64,000 nt of DNA from Phenylobacterium sp. RIFCSPHIGHO2_01_FULL_69_31 (GTDB lineage: Bacteria; Pseudomonadota; Alphaproteobacteria; Caulobacterales; Caulobacteraceae), in contig NZ_MHXN01000039.1 of NCBI RefSeq assembly GCF_001824475.1, forward strand, positions 1 to 64,000. The letters are read 5' to 3'. Below, in pieces: positions 7,899 to 17,508 of the stretch. The notes under the pieces were generated by a model that searched no databases, was not told the DNA's origin, and worked only from the letters and a program-made list of their open reading frames with translations. The position numbers were made by a program, and so were the translations under genes. How positions within the stretch are numbered: the first letter of the stretch is position 1; each line of letters opens with the position of its first letter.

Positions 7899-10088
7899 TT
7901 AGAAGTCCCGACGCACTTCGATTCCGACCTGACGCGGCATGCCCCAGCTTGCATACCGTGCGCCGAAGTTGGATGAGGCGTTCATCGCGGCGTAGTATTC
8001 CTGCCCGGTCAGGTTTGTACCGAAGACTCGGACGCTATAGTTCTCGTCGGGCGATCGCCAAGTCACAGAGGCATTCACTATGGTGTACGGGCCCTGCGAG
8101 TCCTCGCGAGCATTGAACTCGCGGAAGTAGACTCGGGTACGATAACTCACGTCGACGCGAAGGGTGAGAGGCCCATCGAACAGGACCGGGTCCGTTTCGT
8201 AAGACGCGCCGAGGTTCGTCGAAAAGCGTGGCGCGTTGTTCAGGTAGTTGCCATCAACTGACTGGACACCGGCAGGCAGGTTCACGGAATCAGTATTGAC
8301 GAATTCATTGAACCGGGCATCGAGAAATGAGGCGTTGCCGTTCAGCGTCAGCCCACGGAGAGGCCGCCAGAGGGCCTCGACCTCGATACCCTTGACCTCG
8401 GCCTTAGCGGCGTTCGCGATGAAGGACGCCAACCCGATGGTCTGCGACAGCTGCAGGTCTGTGTAATCGTAGTAGAACGCCGTGACGTTTAGCATGGCGG
8501 AGCCGCCAGCAAGTCGGTTCTTCCACCCAAACTCGTAGGATGTCAGCTTCTCAGGATTATACGCCTGGTCGCAGCCGCCACCGCTAAACCCACCGGCCTT
8601 AAATCCTTTAGAATAGGTCGCATAAAGGTTGCTATCGTCCGACACGTCGTATTGCACGCCCAGTCGCGGAGTCGTCGAGTCGAACTTCGTGGAGGCGGTG
8701 ACTGAGCATAGGCTCTCCAGCGCGGTTGGCCCCCACGAGTAACTATTCCTCTGGACTAAGGTGATGTCGTCTCGGGAGAACCGGATGCCTCCGAGTATCC
8801 GCAAGCGGTCCGAGACACGCGCCGTGATGTCGGTAAAAACGGCCAAGGTCTTCGCAGTTGAGGGGCGCGCCTCAAACGTCAGCTGGCTCCCCGGGACCGG
8901 CAAGCCGTTAATGCCTAACGGGAAAACATAGCCATAGAAGGAGCTATTAGTGTCGCGCATGTAGAAGGCGCCGACCACGCCTTCGACATGCCCAATGGTC
9001 GCAGACGCGTTGAGTTCCTGGGAGAACGTTCGCGCCCGCGACCGTCCTTCCGCTGGGAAGGCGTCGATATCTAGCGAGTCCTCATCGTTCAGGACGTGAT
9101 CCTTTAGCACCGAATAGGCGGTAATCGATTTCAACTGGGCGGCGCCAAGATCCCACGTCAACGTGGCCGTCGCCTGGCCGAAATCCCTGTCCGTGTTGAC
9201 CGGCCCGTTCGCGGCCGTCTCGCGCGGGCCGGTCGGTACGAGCACGCCCGCGAGGAAAGGGTTCTCCGCGACAGATGCGGCGGAGGGAGCGCTGGTGAGT
9301 GTATAGTACCCGGTCGGGCCCGATGCGGTGTGCCCAGTAAGGCTGAGATCGGCCTTGAACGTGTCGGTGATTTGCGCGGCAAGACGCAGACGCCCCGACG
9401 TCGCTCGACCCCTTTCGAGATCCGGGTTCCCAGGGACGACATTCTTGACGAAACCCTCGCCACGATTCCAGTGATCCACGACTAGGCGAGCCTGAAAACG
9501 ATCTGAAAGCGGTAGATTGATCAACCCTTGAAGCCGGCTCTCGTCAAAGGATGCATAGCTGCCGAGCAGGTATCCTTCGCGCTCACTTGTCGGAGCTTGT
9601 GTGATGAAATTGACCACGCCGCCGTTCGCGTTTCGGCCGTAAAGCGTACCCTGAGGGCCGCGAAGCACCTCCACGCGGGCGAGGTCGATCTGGGTCAAAT
9701 CGCCCATCGACGGACGCGGCTGGTAGACCCCGTCAACGTGGATGGCGACACCCGGGGAGCCGACGTTGAGCCCCACGCCGCGGATCGCGATCGCTGTATC
9801 GCCCAGCATCTTGCCTGACTGCATACTGGGCACCAGGAACTGCAGGTCGTTAGCCTTCGTGATCCCTCGCTCGTCGAGGCTCTCCCCTGTAAGCGCGGAG
9901 ATCGCGGCCGGCACGTCTTGGAGGCTTTCAGCGCGCTTCTGAGCTGTGACGACAACCTCTTCGATCGCCGTGTCGTCCGGCAGACCGCCTCCGAGGCTTG
10001 CACTCTGCGCGTGCGCCGCTTGCGACGCCGCGGCCATGGCCACGGCTGCAGCCGTGCCAAGCGCCAGGTTGCGAGAATGCCTCTTCAT
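7899..10088 (-). CDS. TonB-dependent outer-membrane receptor
   Basis: A 729-residue receptor. ATG 10088 follows a strong GAGGGGG ribosome binding site. A cleavable signal peptide (through AAHAQ) precedes a TonB box (IEEVVVTAQKR), a plug domain with RVEVLRGPQGTLYGRNANGG, and a 22-stranded barrel ending in the usual aromatic residue (VRRDF). Receptors of this subgroup in Caulobacterales and Sphingomonadales often take up organic compounds rather than iron. Co-transcription with an exported amidase suggests the ligand is an amide, which is inference. It is divergent from a TetR-family gene that may control it. Confidence 0.93.
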   Translation of the reverse strand: MKRHSRNLALGTAAAVAMAAASQAAHAQSASLGGGLPDDTAIEEVVVTAQKRAESLQDVPAAISALTGESLDERGITKANDLQFLVPSMQSGKMLGDTAIAIRGVGLNVGSPGVAIHVDGVYQPRPSMGDLTQIDLARVEVLRGPQGTLYGRNANGGVVNFITQAPTSEREGYLLGSYASFDESRLQGLINLPLSDRFQARLVVDHWNRGEGFVKNVVPGNPDLERGRATSGRLRLAAQITDTFKADLSLTGHTASGPTGYYTLTSAPSAASVAENPFLAGVLVPTGPRETAANGPVNTDRDFGQATATLTWDLGAAQLKSITAYSVLKDHVLNDEDSLDIDAFPAEGRSRARTFSQELNASATIGHVEGVVGAFYMRDTNSSFYGYVFPLGINGLPVPGSQLTFEARPSTAKTLAVFTDITARVSDRLRILGGIRFSRDDITLVQRNSYSWGPTALESLCSVTASTKFDSTTPRLGVQYDVSDDSNLYATYSKGFKAGGFSGGGCDQAYNPEKLTSYEFGWKNRLAGGSAMLNVTAFYYDYTDLQLSQTIGLASFIANAAKAEVKGIEVEALWRPLRGLTLNGNASFLDARFNEFVNTDSVNLPAGVQSVDGNYLNNAPRFSTNLGASYETDPVLFDGPLTLRVDVSYRTRVYFREFNAREDSQGPYTIVNASVTWRSPDENYSVRVFGTNLTGQEYYAAMNASSNFGARYASWGMPRQVGIEVRRDF

Positions 10089-10451
10089 AGTTTGCCCCCT
10101 CTTTGCCGCTGCGCTGCTGCCGCACACACGGCTTCGCTTACGCTGCAGCTAATTGCCGCGCGAAAGTTAGACGGATGTCCAAATTCTCGCAACCCCATCG
10201 TCGGCTGCGACACTTCGCCCTTCCCCTCACTTTCCGGCCGGCTTTAAATCCGGCCTTTGACAGGGTCACCGAAGATCGTGTTGCGCTCGCTCACGGGCCG
10301 ACGTGGTGATGCGGTCTCCGCCTGCGGTCAGCCGCCCTGCCGCCGGAAAGTCACTGGAGACGAGTCTTCTCGTCTATCCGCAGATTCTCTGCTTCTACTC
10401 TATCAGAATACTGTCTCATGGACCGTGGATATGGAAATTCGAGGGTGCCAC
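10089..10451. promoter_or_regulatory. Divergent regulatory region between TonB receptor and TetR gene
   Basis: 363 bp without a supported gene, holding the promoters of the leftward TonB-amidase operon and the rightward TetR gene. A short GGCCGG...AAATCCGGCC dyad is present near 10226-10255, and CAGATTCTCTG / CAGAATACTG half-site-like repeats lie near 10380-10413. I cannot assign -35/-10 boxes with confidence. Confidence 0.4.
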
Positions 10452-11129
10452 ATGGTCGAGCGTAGAATTACTAAGACGCGATACACGAGCGGCCGCGCCA
10501 CGATCTCCAATATCATCCGTGCAGCTGAGCGGGTACTTGCCGAGCAAGATCACGCCGCTCTCAGCTTGCGCAGGGTTGCTCAAGAGTGTGGCCTGCCGAT
10601 CGGCAACGTCTCGTACTATTTTCCTGCCAAGCAGCAATTGATCAAGGCGATGCTCGATTCCATCGTTGCCGATTTGGCGGCCCCGATGGACGAGCTCGAA
10701 CGATGGGCAGCCGACTATCCGAACGATGGGCTCGTTAAATATCTGAGCGGTTGGATGAAGTTCAACGAAGAGAGCCGCGTCGCGCGCATCTACGTAGAAA
10801 TTTGGTCAATGGCGAACAACGACTCGGAAGTCAGGGCCCACCTTGACCAATACTATGCTCATGGTGAAGCGCGCGTGCGCCGGATGCTAGCCCGCCTCAA
10901 TCCCGAGCTCAGCGACGAGGCGATGGATACCTTGTCAATATTTGCAATTTCGATCATGGAGGGCCTCATGCTCTTCGGCAACAATGGCCACAGACATGCT
11001 AGACATATGCCGATTTTAGCGGCGTACGCCATGGATGCAGTTCTCCATCATGCTCGGTCGCCTGATAGTGCGTCGCTTCGATCGCTCGTAGACCAATACC
11101 AGCAGGCGACAGCCGTCCCCATCGTTTAA
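10452..11129 (+). CDS. TetR/AcrR-family transcriptional regulator
   Basis: A 225-residue regulator. ATG 10452 is preferred because GAGGG lies seven bases upstream; ATG 10431 is in frame but less well placed. The N-terminal helix-turn-helix is clear (LSLRRVAQECGLPIGNVSYY, then FPAKQQLIKAML). The C-terminal domain is helical, with a FGNNGHRHARH stretch and no recognisable ligand site. It is divergent from the TonB receptor-amidase operon and is the obvious candidate repressor of it. The same type of regulator, interrupted by a stop codon, occurs at 40490-41215 beside the other hydrolase cluster. Confidence 0.88.
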   Translation: MVERRITKTRYTSGRATISNIIRAAERVLAEQDHAALSLRRVAQECGLPIGNVSYYFPAKQQLIKAMLDSIVADLAAPMDELERWAADYPNDGLVKYLSGWMKFNEESRVARIYVEIWSMANNDSEVRAHLDQYYAHGEARVRRMLARLNPELSDEAMDTLSIFAISIMEGLMLFGNNGHRHARHMPILAAYAMDAVLHHARSPDSASLRSLVDQYQQATAVPIV

Positions 11130-11522
11130 AGGGGGGCGTAGAGCAGCACGTCCACTTGGTGAGGCGGAGATCTACTCCACAGAAGGGCAGCTTTAACTGC
11201 CGGGCGTGGGCCCGGTCTGCGCGCTGAGCTTCGCCGCCGCCATCGACGGTCCGGCACGCTTCCGGCGTCCCGCGACGTGGCCGCTTACTTCGGGCTGACA
11301 TCCAGACGCTGGCAGTCCGGCTCCTCCATCGACGTCCAGGGGCGGATATGGGGAATGCCTAGCGCACAGGTGGTGGCCCAGCAAGCATCGCCCCGGTGAC
11401 AGCGAGTCCGGGGTCCAACAACACTTTAATTCTATTGCTGTAACTGGCGGTGTGATCGGAGAACGGCGCTCGGCTGACCGGCCTGGGCGCGAACCCGGTT
11501 GTCCAGTTCATAGGGTCAGCCC
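11130..11522. other. Gap upstream of tnsB
   Basis: 393 bp with no supported gene. It lies between the TetR gene and tnsB, and an in-frame stop (TAG 11511-11513) closes the tnsB frame just before its TTG start. This is one edge of the cargo block that separates tnsA from tnsB. I saw no terminal repeat here that would mark a nested transposon. Confidence 0.4.
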
Positions 11523-13265
11523 TTGCAGCGCAGAAGCGACTACGAATCCAAGATAGCCCATCCCGGGCCAGGCGCTCCGCTCGACATCCGCTTCCTCGAT
11601 GAGGAAAGGACAAGGGAGGCAGAACGGCGATGCAAGATCATCGAGGATCTGGAAGCTGGGGGCCGCTTCGACGGCGCTACTGTGCGCGCGGCGGCTGACG
11701 AGTTCGGCGCCTCGAAGTCGCAGTTCAACCGCTATCGCCGCAAATACCGCGAACTCAAGACTCTCACATGCCTACTCCCTCAAGGCAGCAACGGCGGCCG
11801 TGGCGCCGTTCGCCTTCACCCGGAGGTGGAGGCGCTAATCGTCGAGGTTCGGGAGGAGTTCGATCGGGACAAGCCCAATGCGCCAGACAACCACGCCTTC
11901 GCGGAAATCCGCAGGCGCGCTCGCGCGCGAAACCTACCCGAGCCAGCGCACAACACGCTCCGAAGCCGCTTCATTGGTGTGCCGATCCGCCAACGCAAGG
12001 AGCGCAAGTACGGTAAGAAAATTGCCCGGGAGCACCACAACGCCCTGGTGGGTGCTACGCCAAAGACCGACTTTCCGCTGCAACGCATTCAGATCGACCA
12101 CACTCTCGTCGATGTGGTTTGCACGGGCGTCCACGACCGCAGCCACATCGGCCGACCCTGGATCACCGTCGCCCTCGATGAACACACGCGGGCCGTACTG
12201 GCCTTCGTGCTTTCCTGGGAATACCCGAACGCGGCAACGGTCGCCCTTCTGATCACGCGGATCATGACGCCCAAGGAGGAATGGCTGAAGCGCCTGGGCT
12301 CATCCGCGAGCTGGCCTATGCACGGCAAGCCCGAAGCGATCTATGTCGACAACGCGAACGAGTTCAGCTCCGAAGCCGTCATCTTCGGCTGTCGGGAGTG
12401 GCAAATCCCCAAGCCTGAGACCCGCCCGCCCGGCATGCCGCATTTCGGAGGGATGATCGAACGCTTCATCGGGACCGCCATGGGTGAGATGAAGCTGCTC
12501 AAAGGTTCGACCGCCCACGCGCGTGGGTTCGGCAAGGAGCGAACGCGCAATCCTAACGAGACCGCCGAGATGAGCTTGCCCGAGCTCGAGCTCTGGATGA
12601 TTGAGGCAATTTGCGAGCAATATCATCGCAAGAAACATAGCGGTAACGACGGCCAGCGCCCCGACTATGCGTGGGCAAGGGGCATCTACGGCACCGAAAG
12701 GCGCCCTGGCCGCGGCGAGCCAGAGAAAATCGCAGACAAGCTGAAGCTCTTCCTCGATTTTGCGCCGATCGAATATCGGACCGTCCAGCGGTATGGCGTC
12801 CTTTGGGACGTGCCGTACTGGGGCGACGTCCTACAGCCGTACCTCGACGCCGGGGACAAGCGCCGCTTTGTGATCCGTCGCAACCCCTATGACCTCACGC
12901 GCGCCTGGTTCCGGAGACCGGAGGACGGCCTCTACTACGAGCTTCGCACCAACGAGATCACGACCGAAAACGTGGCGCTTTGGGAGTGGCAGCAGGAGCG
13001 GCGCAAACGCCGAGCGGCTGGCGACTCCACTGACGTCGCCTCGATCGACGCGTCGGTTCAGCGCCAGCGCGACCTCGAAAAAGATGCCCGCAACAAGACT
13101 GCCGCCCACCGGCGCCGATTGAATGCGGAGCGGCGGGCAAAGGGTGCCGAGGTGACGCGCGAGATTCTCGGCGACGTAACTTCGAGGCCCCACGCACCCG
13201 CGCCACCAGCCAAGCCCTACAACCGCGACATCTTCTTCATGGTGGATGATGAAACCCTCATTTGA
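11523..13265 (+). CDS. tnsB: TnsB/TniA-type DDE transposase
   Basis: A 580-residue transposase of the Mu/TnsB/Tn552 class, which binds the ends and joins the 3' ends to target DNA. An N-terminal HTH (VRAAADEFGASKSQFNRY) precedes the catalytic RNase H-like domain with Asp192 (QIDHTLVD), Asp276 (YVDNANEF) and Glu313 (FGGMIERFIGT). A beta-barrel and a basic C-terminal tail follow, the latter probably contacting TnsC. It is shorter than Tn7 TnsB (about 700) and close to TniA. The start is a TTG just after an in-frame stop with no clear ribosome binding site, so the true start may lie elsewhere or have been altered when cargo separated it from tnsA. It overlaps tnsC by 20 bp. Confidence 0.92.
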   Translation: MQRRSDYESKIAHPGPGAPLDIRFLDEERTREAERRCKIIEDLEAGGRFDGATVRAAADEFGASKSQFNRYRRKYRELKTLTCLLPQGSNGGRGAVRLHPEVEALIVEVREEFDRDKPNAPDNHAFAEIRRRARARNLPEPAHNTLRSRFIGVPIRQRKERKYGKKIAREHHNALVGATPKTDFPLQRIQIDHTLVDVVCTGVHDRSHIGRPWITVALDEHTRAVLAFVLSWEYPNAATVALLITRIMTPKEEWLKRLGSSASWPMHGKPEAIYVDNANEFSSEAVIFGCREWQIPKPETRPPGMPHFGGMIERFIGTAMGEMKLLKGSTAHARGFGKERTRNPNETAEMSLPELELWMIEAICEQYHRKKHSGNDGQRPDYAWARGIYGTERRPGRGEPEKIADKLKLFLDFAPIEYRTVQRYGVLWDVPYWGDVLQPYLDAGDKRRFVIRRNPYDLTRAWFRRPEDGLYYELRTNEITTENVALWEWQQERRKRRAAGDSTDVASIDASVQRQRDLEKDARNKTAAHRRRLNAERRAKGAEVTREILGDVTSRPHAPAPPAKPYNRDIFFMVDDETLI

Positions 13266-14178
13266 CGGCCGCAAGCTGACGGCGGGGGCTCGAGCGGCCC
13301 TGGAGGCGGACGACACCGCTCGGCTTCGTCAAATCCGGCGCAAGCCCTTCATCCTCCACGCTACCGCCGCCACCATCCATACACTGTGCGACGAGGCCCT
13401 GGAGGACTACCCAACGGAGGGGGACACCCATCTGCTGGTGGTGGGCGATAGCGGAATGGGTAAGAGCAAGATCCTGAAGCGGTTCGCAGCAATTCACGGC
13501 TGTCCGGAGGACGGTAAGCTGACCGCTGCTAATGTCCCCGTACTCTACATCAGTTGTTCGATCACGGCCTCGGCCAAGGGCTTCCTGGGCCGCATCTTCG
13601 AGCGGACGAACGCACCGTACAGCGCCAGCGCGAGCGCCGAGGTGCTCTATCCTCTGGCTTTGCGATTGCTCCGGAGGATCGGCGTCAAGCTGCTGATTGT
13701 GGACGAGGTGCATCACGTCCTTGCAGGCCCCAAGGATCGCCAGCTCGAAATGCTGAGCGTGCTCAAGCTGCTCGGCAATGACCTGGGCATTACAATCGTC
13801 GCCTCGGGAATCGACACTGCGCTTCGCGCCGTCCAGCTCGATCCTCAGATGGCCCGCCGTTTCGACCCGATTGCGTTGAACCACTGGCAATTCGCTGATG
13901 CGACGGCCGGCTTCCTGAACAGCATCGAAGCCACCTTGCCCCTGCAGCACGCTTCCGATCTGTCCGAAGAGCCGCTCATGCGTTGGATTCTCGCGGAGAG
14001 CGAGGGCCTGACCGGTGACATCGTCCGGATCGCGCGCCGCGCCGCGGTCACCGCCATCAAGACCAAGGAGGAACGCATCACGCTGAAGACCCTCAAGTCC
14101 CTTGGGTGGATCCGTCCCTCCCGTCGCCTCGCCGAATCCCAGGCTGCGCTGAAGGCGGGCCGCCAGGTGTTGGGTTGA
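13246..14178 (+). CDS. tnsC: TnsC/TniB-type AAA+ transposition ATPase
   Basis: A 310-residue AAA+ protein that in Tn7-like elements polymerises on target DNA and links the target selector (TniQ/TnsD or TnsE) to the TnsAB transposase. Walker A is GDSGMGKS (67-74), Walker B is KLLIVDEVHH (Asp153, Glu154), and a sensor region ITIVASGID follows. The length matches TniB and short TnsC proteins. The start overlaps tnsB by 20 bp, and the stop overlaps the probable TTG start of tniQ, so the three genes form a tightly coupled operon. Confidence 0.92.
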   Translation: MMKPSFDGRKLTAGARAALEADDTARLRQIRRKPFILHATAATIHTLCDEALEDYPTEGDTHLLVVGDSGMGKSKILKRFAAIHGCPEDGKLTAANVPVLYISCSITASAKGFLGRIFERTNAPYSASASAEVLYPLALRLLRRIGVKLLIVDEVHHVLAGPKDRQLEMLSVLKLLGNDLGITIVASGIDTALRAVQLDPQMARRFDPIALNHWQFADATAGFLNSIEATLPLQHASDLSEEPLMRWILAESEGLTGDIVRIARRAAVTAIKTKEERITLKTLKSLGWIRPSRRLAESQAALKAGRQVLG

Positions 14179-15146
14179 GCCAATTCCAGCTCTGGCCGAT
14201 CAGACCGCGTCCTCAGCCGGACGAACTGCTCTCTTCGTGGCTGCGCCGGATCGCGCTCGCGCACACGCCCAAGGTTCATAGCTTCTGCCACGCCGTATGG
14301 CCTGGCCTGCAGATTTGGAACCGCGACATCGACGCGTCGGCGCCGGCCGTCCTCGCAACGGTGATGGCGGAACGTACAGGTATTGCGGCGGCGGACGTCG
14401 AAGTCACGACGCTGCGGCCGTTCACGGGCGTCCTATTCGAGGATCTTCGGGGGCGAACAGCACACACCGACTGGATCCTGCCGGTCGGCATCTATCACCG
14501 CACGCGCCGGCGTCCCGGTCTGCAGTGGTGTCCCATGTGCCTCAGCGCCGACGAGGAGCCCTACTATCGCCGCCGCTGGCGCCTTGCGCTGGCCAGCACC
14601 TGTCCGCGCCATGGTGTGGTCCTGGCTGATCGCTGCCATGACTGCCGGCGACCGGCATCGCCGCATCGTGGCCAGGATCCGCTCTGTGACGTCTGCCAAG
14701 CAGATCGCCGCGAATGCCCGGTCGAGCCTGCGGATTCACAGGCGCTACAGTTCGAGCACCGCCTCGCTGAACTCTTGTCGGCCGATGCCCGGGCCTGGAC
14801 CCAACTTGAGGCGCTGCACCCCTTGTCGTTCTTCGGGGTAGTACGACAGGTCATGACCGTTGTTGGGGCGGGTGAGCGGTCCCAGGGCCTTCGAGATGAG
14901 ATCGCCCGGCACTGGGGGGGCGACCCGGCGCCGCCCTCCGAGAAACAGCTGGAGTTCATGGTGACGGCCGACCGTCACCGCATCTCGGCTCTCTCCGCCC
15001 GCCTCATGCGTGGCTGGCCCTGGCTTTTCGTGGCTCACTGCGCCGATGCCGGTGTGTGGAAATCCTGGGCGTTCGGTGAGCGGCGCTACGGCCGCTCGCC
15101 ATTCGCATACGCAGACCCCGTGATCCGGTTTCTCACCGCAGCCTAA
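14175..15146 (+). CDS. tniQ: TniQ-family target-selection protein
   Basis: About 323 residues if translation starts at the TTG overlapping the tnsC stop (GGTTGA). The N-terminus has the TniQ motif (LWPIRPRPQPDELLSSWLRRIA). The zinc-binding region is complete: CPMC at 119-122, C..H at 143/146, C..C at 154/157 and C..C at 171/174. TniQ/TnsD proteins bring TnsC to a target. This one is small, lacking the long C-terminal DNA-reading domain of Tn7 TnsD, so it would not be expected to recognise a dedicated attachment site. The insertion inside an MFS gene fits that. It is the last gene of the tnsB-tnsC-tniQ operon. Confidence 0.88.
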   Translation: MSQFQLWPIRPRPQPDELLSSWLRRIALAHTPKVHSFCHAVWPGLQIWNRDIDASAPAVLATVMAERTGIAAADVEVTTLRPFTGVLFEDLRGRTAHTDWILPVGIYHRTRRRPGLQWCPMCLSADEEPYYRRRWRLALASTCPRHGVVLADRCHDCRRPASPHRGQDPLCDVCQADRRECPVEPADSQALQFEHRLAELLSADARAWTQLEALHPLSFFGVVRQVMTVVGAGERSQGLRDEIARHWGGDPAPPSEKQLEFMVTADRHRISALSARLMRGWPWLFVAHCADAGVWKSWAFGERRYGRSPFAYADPVIRFLTAA

Positions 15147-15170
15147 GCCGGCAGTGCGAGTGACCAACGC

Positions 15171-15204
15171 GGAGGTGCGGCTCGTGCGGGTGCGCCGCAC
15201 CTCC
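15171..15204. terminator. Hairpin between convergent tniQ and E1 genes
   Basis: An 11-bp perfect stem, GGAGGTGCGGC pairing with GCCGCACCTCC around a 12-base loop, lies between the convergent ends of tniQ (15146) and the E1-like gene (15211). There is no long T-tract on either side, so its action as a bidirectional terminator is inferred from position. Confidence 0.5.
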
Positions 15205-15210
15205 GAAGGC

Positions 15211-16542
15211 TCAGAGGAGAATTCGCTCGCTACCGAAGTTGGCTTCCGGCTTGGGAACTTGCCCTCCGTCCATCATCATGTGGGGCGCGTTCAGGTCCAT
15301 CTGCAGGACGGCCGCAGCGGGCTTCAGGCTTGCTAGTCGTATTGCTTGTGCCAGCACCAGAGCGCCAGTAGCCGCACCGACGAACGGCACCGACACAGAG
15401 GCGTCGGCAAGGGGCACCACGCCGCACGCACCCGATGTTTGAGCAAGCGCCTCATAGGGCTCGGTGGCGAGATTTTTGGCCCGACGATCATCCGCGACGG
15501 GCTTGGTCCAAAGGCCGTCCAGGTTCGCGCCGGCGGGGATGACTCGGACCTGGAGACCCTCGAAGTCGACAGGACCGTGTCCAATGCCGGCGTCGATCAT
15601 GTAGGGGAAGCCGGCGCCGGCGACGGCGCGGCGGGCAGGCAGACTGTCCAATCCCGCGATCAGCATCTGGGGGTCACTGTCCTGCACCTGCACGTCGCCG
15701 AAGTTCCTGCGCTCGACGATATCAACATCCCATCCCAGCGCTTCCAGCCAGCGCTCTCCGATGCGCGCCTTCTTCCACCCGATGTCCTTGCTCGTGACCA
15801 GCAAGCTCGTGGGCTCGTTCTCCGGCCCGATCCGCTGGTTGTCCTGCAAGATCACCCTACGAGGCCCCTTGAACGGCAGGAATCCCAGATTCCAGATGAA
15901 GGCTTGGCCTAGATGCCCAAGGCCGAGAATCCAGAAGGAATTCGGCACGTCGAAGGCTGCGGGACCTTGTAGGGGGGCGTCGACACTCCAGGGCGCCCAA
16001 AGGGAGATCGTCAACGGCTCAAGGCGGTATCCTTGCTTACCGCGGATGTTTGCGAACACATCGCGCACCGCGAGCGCGCCTGCGAAGACACCGGCGAGCG
16101 CAAGTCGACCGTCCCCAGTAGTATGGTCGCCTTCCGGACGCAGACCCGACAGCCAACCATCCCACCAGCAACTCACGCCCCAGGCCTCAAGCTCCGGGCC
16201 GCGCCCGACGTAGATCGCGTGCGTGGTGTCGTCCGGCGGTGCAGTGACCGTTGTGGCGCCTAGATAGGCTGCGGCCCCAAGCAGCGTACGGCCCATGAGC
16301 TGCGGCACGAGGAGATCGGCGTCCTCTCCGAGGACCAGGTTCACGCGGCCGAAGCACTTGAAGGCAGTCGCCAGCACGGTCAGCGTCGCCGCTTGGCCGG
16401 CCGCTGTACGGCTCTGGTCCCCCGCGACGACAACGCAGATGCTGACTGCGTCAAGCCGAGCCTCCGCCTCGGGGAACGAGGACACCAAGCTGGCGTCGGT
16501 GAGCGCCTTGGTGATGCGCGAGCGGCGAATGTGGTCGGTCAT
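15211..16542 (-). CDS. E1-like (ThiF-fold) activating enzyme of a bacterial ubiquitin-like system
   Basis: A 443-residue E1-like enzyme predicted to adenylate the C-terminus of the ubiquitin-like protein encoded upstream and hold it as a thioester. Residues 1-195 form a divergent N-terminal domain. The active adenylation domain has the nucleotide loop ILGLGHLG (205-212), Asp234, an Arg/Lys-rich WKKARIGERW and a CxxC-free core. The presumed catalytic Cys373 lies in TSGACGVVPLADASVSVPFV, followed by the helix GALVLAQAIRLA typical of E1/ThiF proteins. The start codon overlaps the JAMM-peptidase stop (ATGA). It is the fourth gene of a Ubl-E2-JAMM-E1 operon of the Bil/Bub type, known in other bacteria to modify phage proteins. 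Confidence 0.82.
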   Translation of the reverse strand: MTDHIRRSRITKALTDASLVSSFPEAEARLDAVSICVVVAGDQSRTAAGQAATLTVLATAFKCFGRVNLVLGEDADLLVPQLMGRTLLGAAAYLGATTVTAPPDDTTHAIYVGRGPELEAWGVSCWWDGWLSGLRPEGDHTTGDGRLALAGVFAGALAVRDVFANIRGKQGYRLEPLTISLWAPWSVDAPLQGPAAFDVPNSFWILGLGHLGQAFIWNLGFLPFKGPRRVILQDNQRIGPENEPTSLLVTSKDIGWKKARIGERWLEALGWDVDIVERRNFGDVQVQDSDPQMLIAGLDSLPARRAVAGAGFPYMIDAGIGHGPVDFEGLQVRVIPAGANLDGLWTKPVADDRRAKNLATEPYEALAQTSGACGVVPLADASVSVPFVGAATGALVLAQAIRLASLKPAAAVLQMDLNAPHMMMDGGQVPKPEANFGSERILL

Positions 16543-17063
16543 GACGTCTTCTCCAGTTTCACGAACTTCGACCCAGCCGCGGAGTGATCGGTCCAGGCGC
16601 CGTCGCCGTGGTACTCGTAGATGCCGATGTTCCCTGGAGCCGGAGCGCCCCGCGCGAAGTTCGGCAGGATCATTGCGATGTGACCCGCACGCGGCATGAC
16701 GGGGTTGGCCCGGTCCGAGGGACTTTGGCCGTAACCTGCCGGATGAACATGCACGTCAGCGACAACGCCGTAGCCGCGAGAACGGCAGTGCTCCCACAGG
16801 CGCGGCAGCGCGACTTGGCGGATCGTCACCTCACCAGTGGCCAGTGCCAGCGGATCGATGTCGTCGTAAAAGACGAACTCCTGGATGCGTTTTGCCCCGT
16901 TGGGAAGCTCGACCCCGAGCAGGTAGGCGCCGCTTTCGCGCCGCCCACCCAGGGTGCGCCGAGCGAGCTCCCCCACGCCTACCCGCCAGACGGCGGTATC
17001 ACACAGCAGCCGTGGCCGACTGCCGATCAGCCAACCAAGCAGCGTGTTCAGAAACGAGCGCAT
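16539..17063 (-). CDS. JAMM/Mov34 metallopeptidase (deubiquitinase-like)
   Basis: A 174-residue JAB/MPN-fold zinc peptidase. The JAMM residues are visible: Glu43 ([10 protein letters not shown]), His105-Val-His107-Pro and Ser114-x-x-Asp117 (SPSD). In Bil-type operons this enzyme trims the ubiquitin-like precursor to a free C-terminal Gly and removes it from targets. That fits the Ubl here, which ends two residues after its last Gly. ATG 17063 is preceded by GGAG, and the gene overlaps the E2 gene by 65 bp, an unusually long overlap. It is joined to the E1 gene by an ATGA overlap. Confidence 0.82.
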   Translation of the reverse strand: MRSFLNTLLGWLIGSRPRLLCDTAVWRVGVGELARRTLGGRRESGAYLLGVELPNGAKRIQEFVFYDDIDPLALATGEVTIRQVALPRLWEHCRSRGYGVVADVHVHPAGYGQSPSDRANPVMPRAGHIAMILPNFARGAPAPGNIGIYEYHGDGAWTDHSAAGSKFVKLEKTS

Positions 17064-17508
17064 AGAGGTGCTCCATGATGAAGGTTATGTGCCGGTCGCG
17101 CCGCCAAGCCTGATCCGGCCGGCTAACGGCCCAGTTGTTGTGATTAGCGGCGCCACGCTGCCAGCCGCGGTAGATTCCGCCGTAACCCGTCCCGGACTCA
17201 TTCCAGTCCTTCAGAGCGTCCACGACACCTGGCGTACTCTCGGTCGGTGCCGGTGGCCTGACCCCGCGGGCGTGATCCCACAGCTGCACGTAAGGTCCCT
17301 GTGCGGGAAAATCGTCGCACAGGAGCTGAAACTCCATGCTGGTTTTGAACGCGCCGTCCGCATCAGACCCGGTGACCCGCACCTCAATGTGGGGAAATTG
17401 GTTTCGGAGGACCGCCCAGCGGCCCTCCTCCACCCCGGCCTGAAACAGGACGGACTCCAGCTGGGCGGCGAGCGTTTGCTCGGCCGCCGAGGGCTCAGAA
17501 CACTCCAT
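16999..17508 (-). CDS. E2-like (UBC-fold) conjugating protein
   Basis: A 169-residue protein with the plan of prokaryotic E2 proteins: an N-terminal helix, strands (HIEVRVTG and MEFQLLC), the signature [12 protein letters not shown], then [18 protein letters not shown] and a C-terminal helix. Only two cysteines occur, Cys3 and Cys64. Cys64 precedes the F-P-x-x-G-P turn, whereas the canonical E2 active-site cysteine follows it. So either this is a variant active site or transfer does not use a canonical E2 thioester. The start overlaps the Ubl stop by 14 bp. Identification rests partly on gene context. Confidence 0.65.
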   Translation of the reverse strand: MECSEPSAAEQTLAAQLESVLFQAGVEEGRWAVLRNQFPHIEVRVTGSDADGAFKTSMEFQLLCDDFPAQGPYVQLWDHARGVRPPAPTESTPGVVDALKDWNESGTGYGGIYRGWQRGAANHNNWAVSRPDQAWRRDRHITFIMEHLYALVSEHAAWLADRQSATAAV

